Shown here piece after piece: positions 6,817 to 13,740 of a stretch of DNA of 13,740 nt. The notes below the pieces were generated by a model, which worked only from the letters and a program-made list of their open reading frames with translations, searched no databases and was not told where the DNA came from. The position numbers were made by a program, and so were the translations under genes. Numbering within the stretch: position 1 is the stretch's first letter; the number at the start of each line of letters is the position of its first letter. Origin of the DNA: an uncultured Prevotella sp. (GTDB taxonomy: Bacteria; Bacteroidota; Bacteroidia; Bacteroidales; Bacteroidaceae); assembly GCA_946998295.1 (NCBI GenBank), contig CAMPYS010000035.1:1-13740 (forward strand), in the 5' to 3' direction.

Positions 6817-6921
6817 TTCACTATAAGTTTATGATTCAAGTTTCCTATTTATACTTTTTTGATTTTATGAGATAGATATTATTTTATATATTGTGTTATA
6901 TCTCTATTATTTTACAAATTG

Positions 6922-6954
6922 CAAACTTATATAAAAAGTTTTAATCTACCCAAA
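6922..6954 (-). promoter_or_regulatory. Promoter of the DUF349 gene
   Basis: On the minus strand TTTG (6954-6951), a 21-base spacer and TAAGTTTG (6929-6922) match the Bacteroidetes consensus. Transcription should start near 6915, leaving a leader of about 100 bases before the ATG at 6816. Confidence 0.75.
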
Positions 6955-6997
6955 TTTAAGTATTTTTTTTTAAGCTATATAATAAATATATGTATTT

Positions 6998-7924
6998 TTA
7001 AATAAGTCTTTTACATCTTAGTATCCACCATGTTATACCAGATACGACTACTGATATTATTATTGCTATTGCAAATCCCCAAATACTATGTTCCATTCCA
7101 TTAACAAGATTCATTCCAAACAAGGATGATATTAATGTAGGAAACATCATAATTATAGATACAGATGTTAAAGTACGCATTACTGTATTCATATTGTTAT
7201 TAATAATACTGGAATATGTATCCATTGTGGATTCCAAAATATCTGAATAAATACTCGCTGTATCACGTGCCTGACTCATTTCTATATTTACATCCTCTAT
7301 CAAATCTGCATCCAACTCATCAACTTGCAACTTAAATTTCAACTTAGCCAACAAATTTTCATTTCCTCTTATTGATGTAATAAAATATGTAAGTGAATCT
7401 TGTAACCTACTAAGCCCTATTAGGCTTTCGTTATTTACTTCTTTGTCTAAATTATGTTTTGACTTATCTATAAGGTTACTTATTTGTTTTAATCGTTTTA
7501 GATACCATACAGCGGATGATAGGAATAGTCTAAATATCATATCTACATAATCTGTAAATCCTTCGCCTCTCTTTTGCTGATAAGAAACAAAATCAAGCAT
7601 CATGTTTGTTTCAAAATTACAAACAGTTATTGTTACATCTCGTTTATGTATAATACCCAATGGCACTGTAGTATATGGTGTGCGTGACCTTATTTCTTTT
7701 ACATATGGTATACGCAAAATTATTAACATCCAACCATCATCATACTCATATCGAGCACGCTCATCGGTATCTGATATATCAGACAAAAAATAATCAGGGA
7801 TATTAAATTTCTCTTCAAGCTCTGTTTGTTCTTGCTCTGTTGGAGATGTAACCTGTATCCAACAACCTGGCTGCCAATCTTTTATTACACTTAGCTTGCC
7901 ACTAATGCTCCAATATGTTTTCAT
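6998..7924 (-). CDS. corA: CorA-family divalent cation transporter
   Basis: An inner-membrane magnesium (or cobalt/nickel) channel of the CorA superfamily, which works as a pentamer. The hallmark GMN motif is at residues 270-272, at the end of the first membrane helix (about 249-269). The second helix spans about 281-302 and ends in a short basic tail (RCKRLI). The long N-terminal part is the cytosolic funnel domain, with acidic stretches (for example DELDADLIEDV around 225) and a long helix leading into the membrane. Length (308) is normal. The loop after GMN reads LVNGME, keeping an acidic residue but without the usual MPE. It has its own promoter and a leader of about 125 bases with competing hairpins at the start codon. 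Ion selectivity cannot be assigned from sequence. Confidence 0.92.
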   Translation of the reverse strand: MKTYWSISGKLSVIKDWQPGCWIQVTSPTEQEQTELEEKFNIPDYFLSDISDTDERARYEYDDGWMLIILRIPYVKEIRSRTPYTTVPLGIIHKRDVTITVCNFETNMMLDFVSYQQKRGEGFTDYVDMIFRLFLSSAVWYLKRLKQISNLIDKSKHNLDKEVNNESLIGLSRLQDSLTYFITSIRGNENLLAKLKFKLQVDELDADLIEDVNIEMSQARDTASIYSDILESTMDTYSSIINNNMNTVMRTLTSVSIIMMFPTLISSLFGMNLVNGMEHSIWGFAIAIIISVVVSGITWWILRCKRLI

Positions 7925-7925
7925 T

Positions 7926-7959
7926 GTTAATCTTCAATCCATATTATGTGTGGATTAAC
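7926..7959 (-). promoter_or_regulatory. Two mutually exclusive hairpins before the corA start
   Basis: On the minus strand GTTAATC (7959-7953) can pair with GATTAAC (7932-7926), or AATCCA (7956-7951) can pair with TGGATT (7941-7936). The pairs share bases 7953-7956, so only one can form. The first stem ends one base before the ATG and would cover the ribosome-loading region; the second leaves it open. This could be a translational switch, but it matches no riboswitch class that I recognise. Confidence 0.4.
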
Positions 7960-8057
7960 AACGATATTTAATACTTAAGTTATAATCCTCACATTTAATA
8001 GTTTAAACTATTCGAAAAGTAATCATCCATTTAATTAAAATACTTTATTTTCGGTTA

Positions 8058-8089
8058 CAAAATTACAGAATTTTATCTATAAATAGAAA
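8058..8089 (-). promoter_or_regulatory. Promoter of corA
   Basis: On the minus strand TTTC (8089-8086), a 20-base spacer and TAATTTTG (8065-8058) closely match the consensus and are the same two boxes as the hydrolase promoter at 2858-2889. The leader would be about 125 bases long. Confidence 0.65.
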
Positions 8090-8104
8090 AAATTGTCGTT
8101 TTTT

Positions 8105-9049
8105 TTAAAAAGCAGGCCTATACTTACATTCATCTTGATCATCTAACATTGAAAGATAACTATTATAACGACTTTGTGATATAAATTTACTTTCAATCGC
8201 TTTTAATACTGCACAACCAGGCTCGTGAGTATGTGTACAATTAGAAAAACGACATTCTTTAGAGTATTTAAATATTTCACGAAAATAGCTTGTTAATTCT
8301 TCACGCGCAATATCAAAAGTTCCAAATCCTTTTATTCCTGGTGTATCTATAAGATATCCAGATGTTGGCAAAGGCAACATTTCACTAAATGTCGTTGTGT
8401 GCACTCCCGTATTATGACTATCTGATATCTCTGCTGTTCGTAAATTAGCATTGGGTAACAATTTATTAATAAGTGTGGATTTACCTACTCCACTATTCCC
8501 ACTAAATAAAGTAACTTTATTTTCGATAAGAGGAAGCAGTTGATCAATACTCTTATCAGTAAGAGAATTAGATACAGCTTGAAGTTCTATACATTTATAA
8601 CCTATAGTTTCATATAAGTTTATCAATAACCTTTGATAATGATGTTCTGTCTCTGTAAGTAAGTCTAATTTGTTAAAAACCAAAGTTGTTGGAACACTAT
8701 ATGCTTCTGCACCTGCTAAAAATCGGTCAATAAATATTGTTGATGTTACTGGATAATTTACAGTTACTAACAAAAAAACTTGGTCAATATTTGCAGCTAT
8801 AATATGACTTTGCTTGGAAAGATTAGGAGATTTTCTGACTATATAATTTTTTCTATCTTCTATTTCTGTAATAAATGCAAATCCTTCTTGGTTAGGTTTT
8901 ACTTGAACATAATCTCCTACTACTACGGGATTAGTAGAACGTATACCTTTTAGACGAAAATTTCCTTTTATCTTACACTCTATTAATCGTCCTGTATCCA
9001 TTTTTACAGTATACCAACTTCCTGTACTTTTAATAACTAAACCTCTCAT
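8105..9049 (-). CDS. rsgA: Ribosome small subunit-dependent GTPase RsgA
   Basis: A circularly permuted GTPase that binds the 30S subunit and promotes late maturation and release of assembly factors such as RbfA. The N-terminal OB-fold occupies about residues 1-70. The GTPase motifs come in the permuted order that defines the family: G4 NKLD at 126-129, then the P-loop GNSGVGKS at 184-191, then G3 DTPG at 235-238. The C-terminal zinc knuckle shows C266, C271, H273 and C279 in the C-x4-C-x-H-x5-C spacing. Its length of 314 is typical and it appears intact. It lies 123 bases downstream of frr on the same strand with a hairpin in between. I see no convincing promoter of its own, so read-through from frr is plausible. 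Confidence 0.97.
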   Translation of the reverse strand: MRGLVIKSTGSWYTVKMDTGRLIECKIKGNFRLKGIRSTNPVVVGDYVQVKPNQEGFAFITEIEDRKNYIVRKSPNLSKQSHIIAANIDQVFLLVTVNYPVTSTIFIDRFLAGAEAYSVPTTLVFNKLDLLTETEHHYQRLLINLYETIGYKCIELQAVSNSLTDKSIDQLLPLIENKVTLFSGNSGVGKSTLINKLLPNANLRTAEISDSHNTGVHTTTFSEMLPLPTSGYLIDTPGIKGFGTFDIAREELTSYFREIFKYSKECRFSNCTHTHEPGCAVLKAIESKFISQSRYNSYLSMLDDQDECKYRPAF

Positions 9050-9094
9050 ATATATATTACTAATATACCCCCTATTGATTATAAAAATAACAAT

Positions 9095-9123
9095 GGTGAA
9101 CCAATTCCTATAATTGATTCACC
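9095..9123 (-). terminator. Hairpin between frr and rsgA, terminator or attenuator
   Basis: GGTGAA at 9095-9100 pairs with TTCACC at 9118-9123, and CAATT at 9102-9106 pairs with AATTG at 9112-9116, with a single C/A mismatch between the stems and a 5-base loop. On the minus strand a T-rich but interrupted run (ATTGTTATTTTT) follows. It may end part of the frr transcript and let the rest continue into rsgA. Confidence 0.5.
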
Positions 9124-9172
9124 TTTATAAATCTTTAAGTTCTCAAAAATGGATAATTCATATAAACAGCTT

Positions 9173-9733
9173 TTATACTGTCATTATCTCTTTTTCTTTA
9201 TCAGATAACAAGTTTTCTATACGCTTAATAAACTTATCGTGTATTTTTTGTAAGTCGTTTTCTGCATCTTTTTCTAAGTCTTCAGAAAGTCCATCCTTTA
9301 TAGCCTTCTTTAGTTTATCCTTAGTTTCACTTCTCGCATTACGTACTTCTATTTTAGTACGCTCTCCTATCTTATTCGTTTGCTTAACAAGATCTTTACG
9401 GCGTTCTTCTGTTGGCTGTGGCAAATTTAAACGAATAAGTTCCCCATTATTTTCTGGGGTAATACCCACATCAGAATCCATTATAGCCTTTTCAATATCG
9501 CGTATTGACTTTCTATCCCAAGGTTTAATAGCTATAGTACGTGGATCAGGTATTGTTACAGTTGCTACTTGATTTAAAGGAACAAGTGAGCCATAAGAGC
9601 TTACACGTACATTATCTAAAATAGCAGCATTAGCACGCCCTGCACGTATCCGCTGTAACTGTTCATCTAAATACATTACAGCCATCTCCATACGTTCTTC
9701 TGCTTGACTTAATGTTAACTTAACGTCTATCAT
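9173..9733 (-). CDS. frr: Ribosome recycling factor
   Basis: It splits post-termination ribosomes together with EF-G so that the subunits can be reused. At 186 residues it has exactly the usual size. The conserved RIRAGRAN is at 28-35, the hinge region PWDRKSI at 71-77, and the GITPENNGELIRLNLPQP block begins at 90 and leads into TEERRKDLVK (108-117). The three-helix bundle tail is intact. The start codon at 9733 yields the family N-terminus and lies about 20 bases from the predicted transcription start. It has a consensus promoter, so it is not dependent on a pyrH gene upstream, which is the frequent neighbour in other bacteria but is absent here. Confidence 0.98.
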   Translation of the reverse strand: MIDVKLTLSQAEERMEMAVMYLDEQLQRIRAGRANAAILDNVRVSSYGSLVPLNQVATVTIPDPRTIAIKPWDRKSIRDIEKAIMDSDVGITPENNGELIRLNLPQPTEERRKDLVKQTNKIGERTKIEVRNARSETKDKLKKAIKDGLSEDLEKDAENDLQKIHDKFIKRIENLLSDKEKEIMTV

Positions 9734-9758
9734 ATTTTATCTATATTGTTAGTTTTTA

Positions 9759-9790
9759 CAAATTTATATATTTCTACTTGACTTAACAAA
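9759..9790 (-). promoter_or_regulatory. Promoter of frr
   Basis: On the minus strand TTTG (9790-9787), a 20-base spacer and TAAATTTG (9766-9759) match the Bacteroidetes consensus fully. The start is expected near 9752, giving a leader of about 20 bases. Confidence 0.8.
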
Positions 9791-9841
9791 AAAGTAATAA
9801 AAAAAATGAATTTCTTATTATGTGTTATTTAGTATATCAAT

Positions 9842-10708
9842 TTATTTTTTATCTATAAGTTCTATATATAAAGGATAAACTCTTATCAAACGTTTTTTAT
9901 AAAGCTCTCCTACAGCTTTCTTATAAACTTTTTTAGAAACTTGAAATTGCCGTCTTATGTCTTCAGGTTCACTTTTATCACCTAACTCACACTTTCCTCT
10001 ATTTGCTTCTAAATATTCTAATAATATATCAGCAAAATCTTTAGTATGTTTACGTCCAACTTCTTGAAGTCCACAATCAATTTTGCCATCTGGTCTTACT
10101 GTTTGTATATATCCTTTTATTTCTTCACCTATATGTATATACGTGAATATTTGGTCTTTATAAATTAGTCCAGGATAACTATCATTGATAATAACTTTAA
10201 ATCCTATATCTGTTTTTTGCCATATACGTAAACTTACTTCTTGATTTTTCTTTAATGTAGGAAGTTTGCTATTAAAATATTTTTCTATTTTTGCAGAAGC
10301 TACAAGTCTAAAAGTTATAGGATCAATATGCACATATACAATATATTTTTCTCCTATTCTCATACGCTGTTTCTGTTCACAAAATGGGCAAAACAAATCC
10401 TTCATTACTCCCCAATTTAGGAAAGCACCATATTTATTTACCCATGAACATTCTAAATAAGCAAATTTATCAACTGTTACTAAGGGAGTCTCTGTTGTAG
10501 CTATTAATCTTTCCTCTTGATCTAAATAAACAAAAACACGTATTTCGTCTCCTATTTCAGTTCCTTTTGGTACATATTTTTCAGGCATAAGTATATCGCC
10601 TTCTCTACCTCCATCAAGATAAAACCCAAATGATGTTCCATTTCCTTCACGTAAAGCGAGTTTTTTAACTATTAGATTATTATAATCTCCTATCTTTATA
10701 TTTTCCAT
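9842..10708 (-). CDS. CvfB/YitL-like S1 RNA-binding protein
   Basis: A predicted cytosolic RNA-binding protein built from S1-like domains and a C-terminal winged helix. S1-type barrels can be placed at about residues 5-70, 78-140 and 150-215; the second carries the typical YGAFLNWGVMKDLF segment. The winged helix is at about 230-288 (DIRRQFQVSKKVYKKAVGELY). This layout and the length (288) fit the CvfB/YitL family, first named for a Staphylococcus virulence regulator; the function in Bacteroidales is not known. An unusual point is a CPFC motif at 107-110, where I would expect a non-cysteine sequence such as VPFS. The gene follows the LolD-type ATPase by 23 bases on the same strand, so the two are likely co-transcribed, perhaps only by position. 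Confidence 0.85.
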   Translation of the reverse strand: MENIKIGDYNNLIVKKLALREGNGTSFGFYLDGGREGDILMPEKYVPKGTEIGDEIRVFVYLDQEERLIATTETPLVTVDKFAYLECSWVNKYGAFLNWGVMKDLFCPFCEQKQRMRIGEKYIVYVHIDPITFRLVASAKIEKYFNSKLPTLKKNQEVSLRIWQKTDIGFKVIINDSYPGLIYKDQIFTYIHIGEEIKGYIQTVRPDGKIDCGLQEVGRKHTKDFADILLEYLEANRGKCELGDKSEPEDIRRQFQVSKKVYKKAVGELYKKRLIRVYPLYIELIDKK

Positions 10709-10731
10709 TAATAGTAAAAGTATTTCTTATT

Positions 10732-11403
10732 TTAATCAATAACTGCTTTGTCATTCGTTATCACTCCGTCTTGTAAATGTATGGTACGGTCTGTAATTTT
10801 TGCTAACGCCTCATCATGAGTTACTATAACAAATGTTTGTCCGAATTTATCTCTTAAATCAAAAAATAACTGATGTAATTCTTTTTTATTTTTTGTATCT
10901 AAGCTACCTGAAGGTTCATCTGCAAGTATTATATTTGCATTATTTATTAAAGCTCGAGCTACTGCAACTCGCTGCTTTTCACCACCAGAGAGTTGGTTTG
11001 GTTTATTATTAGCACGTTGTTCTATACCCATAAATTTTAATAATTCTTCTGCTTTTAATTTAGCTTCTTTATATTTTACTCCAGCTATAAAAGCAGGTAT
11101 CATAATATTTTCAATAGCAGAGAACTCTGGTAGTAATTGATGAAATTGAAAGACAAAACCTAATTGTTTATTACGGAATTTACTTATTTTTGTCTCTGAC
11201 AATTTAGACACATTGACACCATTTATTTCTACTGTTCCTGTATTTGGCTTATCAAGTATCCCCATTATCTGCAAAAGGGTTGTTTTACCTGCTCCAGAAG
11301 GTCCAACAATACTCACAATCTCACCTTTATCTATATGCAAATCTATTCCTTTTAATACTTGTAATTTACCAAAATTCTTGGTTATATTTTTTATATCTAT
11401 CAT
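10732..11403 (-). CDS. lolD: LolD-type ABC transporter ATPase
   Basis: An ATP-binding subunit of the MacB/LolD class. Walker A GPSGAGKTT is at residues 34-42, the ABC signature LSGGEKQRVA at 138-147, Walker B ILADEP at 159-164, and the switch histidine is H196. The Q-loop region reads FQFHQLLPEFSAIEN, which closely resembles the LolD lineage and separates it from general MacB-type ATPases. LolD powers release of lipoproteins from the inner membrane for delivery to the outer membrane, together with the LolC/E-type permease. No permease gene is adjacent, which is common in Bacteroidetes, where it is encoded elsewhere. Length (223) is normal. The CvfB-like gene follows 23 bases downstream. Another substrate cannot be excluded. 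Confidence 0.88.
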   Translation of the reverse strand: MIDIKNITKNFGKLQVLKGIDLHIDKGEIVSIVGPSGAGKTTLLQIMGILDKPNTGTVEINGVNVSKLSETKISKFRNKQLGFVFQFHQLLPEFSAIENIMIPAFIAGVKYKEAKLKAEELLKFMGIEQRANNKPNQLSGGEKQRVAVARALINNANIILADEPSGSLDTKNKKELHQLFFDLRDKFGQTFVIVTHDEALAKITDRTIHLQDGVITNDKAVID

Positions 11404-11513
11404 ATCTTTTTCTGAACTTATTGCATAGCCATTTATTTAAAATATTAAAGTTAGGCTTGTTTTAGGAAAATATCGATTAATATTAAATATGCAATTTTAT
11501 TGTTTAAATAATG

Positions 11514-11521
11514 CAAAGATA
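11514..11521 (-). promoter_or_regulatory. -7 element of the probable lolD promoter
   Basis: On the minus strand this reads TATCTTTG, a perfect TAnnTTTG. The -33 position holds only a GTTT-like sequence. Transcription would start near 11507, giving a leader of about 100 bases. It is back to back with the asd promoter. Confidence 0.5.
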
Positions 11522-11564
11522 ACAAAAAGATATTTCTTGTAAACTGTTAGTAGATAGTTTTTTG

Positions 11565-11572
11565 TATTTTTG
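11565..11572 (+). promoter_or_regulatory. -7 element of the probable asd promoter
   Basis: TATTTTTG is a perfect TAnnTTTG element, with transcription expected near 11579 and a leader of about 23 bases. No TTTG is found at the usual 19-21 bases upstream; TTG at 11537-11539 is 25 bases away. Confidence 0.5.
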
Positions 11573-11601
11573 CATAGTTAAACATAATATATATAAATAT
11601 A

Positions 11602-12615
11602 ATGAAAGTAGCAATAGTTGGTGCCAGTGGTGCCGTAGGTCAAGAACTGTTAACTATATTGTCTGAAAGAAAATTCCCTATTGGCGAACTTATACTTTTT
11701 GGTTCAAATCGCTCTGCTGGTAGGAAATACATGTATTCAGGAAAAGAAATAGAAGTAAAGGAATTAAAGCACAATGACGATTTTAAGGGAATAGATGTTG
11801 CCTTTACGAGTGCTGGAGGCTCCGTATCCGCTGAGTTTGCTGACACAATAACAAAATATGGTACTATTATGATTGATAATTCAAGCCAATTCAGAATGGA
11901 TAAAGATGTTCCTTTAGTTGTTCCAGAAATCAATGCTTCAGATGCTGCTAACTGTCCTCGTAATATAATAGCAAACCCTAACTGCACAACAATTATGATG
12001 TTAGTAGCTATATATCCTATTGAAAAATTAAGCCATATAAAACGTATACGTGTAAGTAGTTACCAAAGTGCATCAGGGGCAGGGGCAGCAGCAATGTCTG
12101 AACTAGAGCAACAATATAAAGAAATTATTACAACTGGAAAAGTTCATACCATAGAAAAGTTTCCTCATCAGCTAGCTTACAACGTCATACCACAAATTGA
12201 TAAAATAACAGAAACTGATTATACAAAGGAAGAAATGAAGATGTATAATGAAACTCAAAAGATAATGCATTCTGATGTAAAAACAAGTGCAACATGCGTT
12301 AGAGTTTCAACACTTAGAAGTCATTCTGAATCAGTATGGTTAGAAACAGAAAAACAGTTAGAAATTTCTTCTATTAGAGCGTCTATAAGTGCAGCAAAAG
12401 GGGTTCAACTTGTTGATGAACCACAAAAATATATTTATCCGATGCCTTTAGAAAGTGCTGGTAAGGATGATATATACGTAGGACGTATCCGTAAAGATTT
12501 AACAGAGAAAAATGGTATAACCTTATGGTTAACTGGTGACCAAATAAGAAAAGGTGCTGCATTAAATGCAGTTCAAATAGCTGAATATTTAATAAAAATA
12601 GGTAAGCTCAAGTAA
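11602..12615 (+). CDS. asd: Aspartate-semialdehyde dehydrogenase
   Basis: It reduces aspartyl-4-phosphate to aspartate semialdehyde with NADPH, the branch-point step leading to diaminopimelate and lysine, threonine, methionine and isoleucine. The NADP-binding motif GASGAVG is at residues 7-13. The catalytic cysteine is Cys128 in NPNCTT, the SSYQSASGAGA block is at 152-162, and the likely acid/base His241 lies in LRSHSES. Length (337) is standard and the frame is intact. It matches the Asd type common in Gram-positives and Bacteroidetes rather than the longer E. coli type. It is divergent from lolD, sits alone on the plus strand and has no Shine-Dalgarno sequence. No terminator is obvious directly after the stop. 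Confidence 0.97.
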   Translation: MKVAIVGASGAVGQELLTILSERKFPIGELILFGSNRSAGRKYMYSGKEIEVKELKHNDDFKGIDVAFTSAGGSVSAEFADTITKYGTIMIDNSSQFRMDKDVPLVVPEINASDAANCPRNIIANPNCTTIMMLVAIYPIEKLSHIKRIRVSSYQSASGAGAAAMSELEQQYKEIITTGKVHTIEKFPHQLAYNVIPQIDKITETDYTKEEMKMYNETQKIMHSDVKTSATCVRVSTLRSHSESVWLETEKQLEISSIRASISAAKGVQLVDEPQKYIYPMPLESAGKDDIYVGRIRKDLTEKNGITLWLTGDQIRKGAALNAVQIAEYLIKIGKLK

Positions 12616-12667
12616 TTTATAGCTACACTATTTAATTTATATATTTTCATTATTTTCTCTGAATTTG

Positions 12668-12698
12668 TTTGTTCTGTTAAGAAAATTGGTTAATTTTG
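12668..12698 (+). promoter_or_regulatory. Promoter of the secreted calycin-like protein
   Basis: TTTG at 12668-12671, a 19-base spacer and TAATTTTG at 12691-12698 match the Bacteroidetes consensus fully. Transcription should start near 12705, about 250 bases before the next ATG. Confidence 0.8.
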
Positions 12699-12704
12699 CA
12701 GTCG

Positions 12705-12956
12705 CATTTCCTTAAAAGGACAATATCATTCCTTTATCATTCATAAATAAGGATGATAGGAAATGTAAGTAATGATTATTTATAGCGGTTTATGTACACA
12801 TATCCGACACACAGTTTTCACTGCCTGCCGAAGGTTTTTGCTGTCCTACTTATAAAGGAGAAAAAACATCAAACAGCTACAAAATCATACTATAGATTTC
12901 AAGCAAAGGACATCTAACGTCCTACATTGTAACAGTAAATAATAAAAAAAAAATTC
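12705..12956 (+). promoter_or_regulatory. Long structured 5' leader of the secreted protein gene
   Basis: This 250-base stretch has no convincing gene. At its very beginning CATTTCCT (12705-12712) pairs with AGGAAATG (12758-12765), and inside that ATCAT(T)CCTT(T)AT pairs with ATAAGGATGAT, forming a long hairpin at the 5' end of the transcript. A small AGGAC/GTCCT hairpin occurs at 12907-12923, and GTCCTAC is found twice (12843-12849 and 12919-12925), allowing alternative pairings with the GGAC copies. I recognise no riboswitch class. The 5' hairpin may protect the message from decay; a regulatory role is inference. Confidence 0.5.
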
Positions 12957-13577
12957 ATGAAACAGAATTACAAAATTTTCATTTTATTCGCCCTCATGCT
13001 TGTACAATCAGGCATGATTATAGCGCAACAAATACCTGAGAAGTTATACGGAACATACAAAGGAAAAGCTAATACTAAGCTAATACAAAACGAGGGCAAG
13101 AAAGTAACAAACCAAAAAGACAAAACCTTCGATGTAGAGATTGTAAAGCGTGATGGAGAGACAAAACTATTATTAAAGAACTTTTCATTAGAGGGAAATA
13201 TATTTGAAGAGATTGTCTTCGACGATCTACAAGCAATTAAAGATAATAGCAAAAATCGCTGGAACATATTTGCACAGCCACTTAATGCTCAATTTAAGAA
13301 CAAGGCTGACAAAGAAGTAATGATTTATGGTTCAATAAATGATGACTATAGTTTTGTATACGATAACGGCACTATAGAACTGCTATTCAATATCTTTACA
13401 GATAAAGCTGATAATTATGAACAAGACTTTAAAGGTAATAAAGATATTTCAAATAGTATCAAAAACATGGCTAATGGAAAGCGATTAGAGAATGTGGCAT
13501 ACGACCTATCTGGTCGCAGAGTTATGAATTCAAACAAGGGTATCTATATAATTAATGGCAAGAAGGTTATCAAATAG
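12957..13577 (+). CDS. Secreted protein, probable calycin-like barrel with a short C-terminal tail
   Basis: A 206-residue exported protein. Residues 1-23 form a signal peptide (lysine near the start, hydrophobic core IFILFALMLV, cleavage after the Ala of IIA). There is no lipobox cysteine, so it is not a lipoprotein. The mature part begins KLYGTYKGK and continues with alternating beta-strand patterns such as LLLKNFSL. This resembles calycin-like domain proteins of Prevotella, but the match is by eye. The end carries YDLSGRRV (about 183-190), then KGIYIINGKKVIK (194-206), the short tail frequent in Bacteroidales secreted proteins and similar to the last strands of type IX sorting domains. A full sorting domain is not present. 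The gene stands alone between its own promoter and terminator. The specific function is unknown. Confidence 0.75.
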   Translation: MKQNYKIFILFALMLVQSGMIIAQQIPEKLYGTYKGKANTKLIQNEGKKVTNQKDKTFDVEIVKRDGETKLLLKNFSLEGNIFEEIVFDDLQAIKDNSKNRWNIFAQPLNAQFKNKADKEVMIYGSINDDYSFVYDNGTIELLFNIFTDKADNYEQDFKGNKDISNSIKNMANGKRLENVAYDLSGRRVMNSNKGIYIINGKKVIK

Positions 13578-13628
13578 CACTTTCAAAACACATAACTCTT
13601 TCTTTTGTTTTTAGCCAATAACAATAGT

Positions 13629-13678
13629 AAAATAAATTCCAAAGTATATTTTGTAATAAACTTTGGAATTTATTTTTT
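13629..13678 (+). terminator. Strong terminator after the secreted protein gene
   Basis: A perfect 17-bp inverted repeat (13629-13645 with 13660-13676) containing ATTCCAAAGT and its complement encloses a 14-base loop, and the T run at 13673-13678 overlaps the base of the stem. It lies about 50 bases past the stop codon. The arms start with A residues, so it may also work on the minus strand for a gene outside the window. Confidence 0.88.
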
Positions 13679-13680
13679 AT

Positions 13681-13740
13681 AGGTATATACCTTAATTCCG
13701 CAGTATTTTTTCTTGTGAGAAAATTTTATATGTTGAGGTG
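13681..13740. other. Short palindromes at the window edge
   Basis: AGGTATATACCT at 13681-13692 is a perfect 12-bp palindrome directly after the terminator. TTTTCT and AGAAAA, separated by TGTG, form a second small hairpin further on. An ATG at 13730 begins a reading frame cut off by the window edge, with nothing to support it as a gene. The role of the palindromes is unknown. Confidence 0.3.

Noticed and set aside
9114..9572. 152-codon plus-strand ORF opposite frr
   Set aside because: It is the complement of frr, is rich in Ser/Phe/Ile as expected for an antisense frame, and has no recognisable domain.
12753..12785. Ten-codon upstream ORF in the last leader
   Set aside because: Starts inside the 5' hairpin stem, is very short and shows no amino acid bias typical of an attenuator peptide.
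13730..13740. Start of another gene
   Set aside because: Only three codons are visible, so nothing can be supported.

Overview
The window looks like a chromosomal housekeeping stretch from an AT-rich member of the Bacteroidales, most likely Prevotella or a close relative. I infer this from several repeats of the Bacteroidetes promoter layout (TTTG or TTTC, about 19-21 bases, then TAnnTTTG), from AU-rich leaders without Shine-Dalgarno sequences in front of the genes, from a DUF349 protein with five repeats, and from a secreted protein ending in a GRRV...GIYI..GKK tail of the kind common in Prevotella and Bacteroides. The species is not determined.

Layout. Bases 1-1038 hold no convincing large gene. 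They contain a strong hairpin (50-77), a structured block that may encode a small RNA on the minus strand (about 103-300), a 23-bp tandem repeat of about 7.5 copies (521-692) flanked by degenerate related sequence, a further hairpin (790-834), and the terminator of trigger factor (907-952). Trigger factor (tig, minus) follows. A lysine tRNA (plus) is divergent from it. Next comes a plus-strand pair: a WalJ/YycJ-like metallo-beta-lactamase-fold hydrolase and an HI0933/YhiN-type flavoprotein, 9 bases apart. A convergent terminator separates them from a minus-strand series: the DUF349 protein, a CorA-type transporter, rsgA, frr, a CvfB/YitL-like S1 protein and a LolD-type ABC ATPase. lolD and the plus-strand asd gene diverge from a 198-bp gap. 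The window ends with a small secreted protein, probably calycin-like, behind a long structured leader, and its strong terminator.

How the genes work together. Several act on translation or protein folding: trigger factor (nascent-chain chaperone), ribosome recycling factor, RsgA (30S maturation GTPase), tRNA-Lys and perhaps the S1-domain protein. LolD serves the lipoprotein-release system and Asd the aspartate-family amino acid and diaminopimelate pathway. The DUF349 and CorA-like genes each have a promoter of their own, so most of the minus-strand run is several transcription units rather than one operon. Likely co-transcribed pairs are hydrolase-flavoprotein, lolD-cvfB-like and perhaps frr-rsgA.

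I did not find a clear undescribed multi-gene system. The most unusual material is non-coding: the left-hand structured and repeat region, two mutually exclusive hairpins just before the CorA start codon, and the roughly 250-base structured leader of the last gene.
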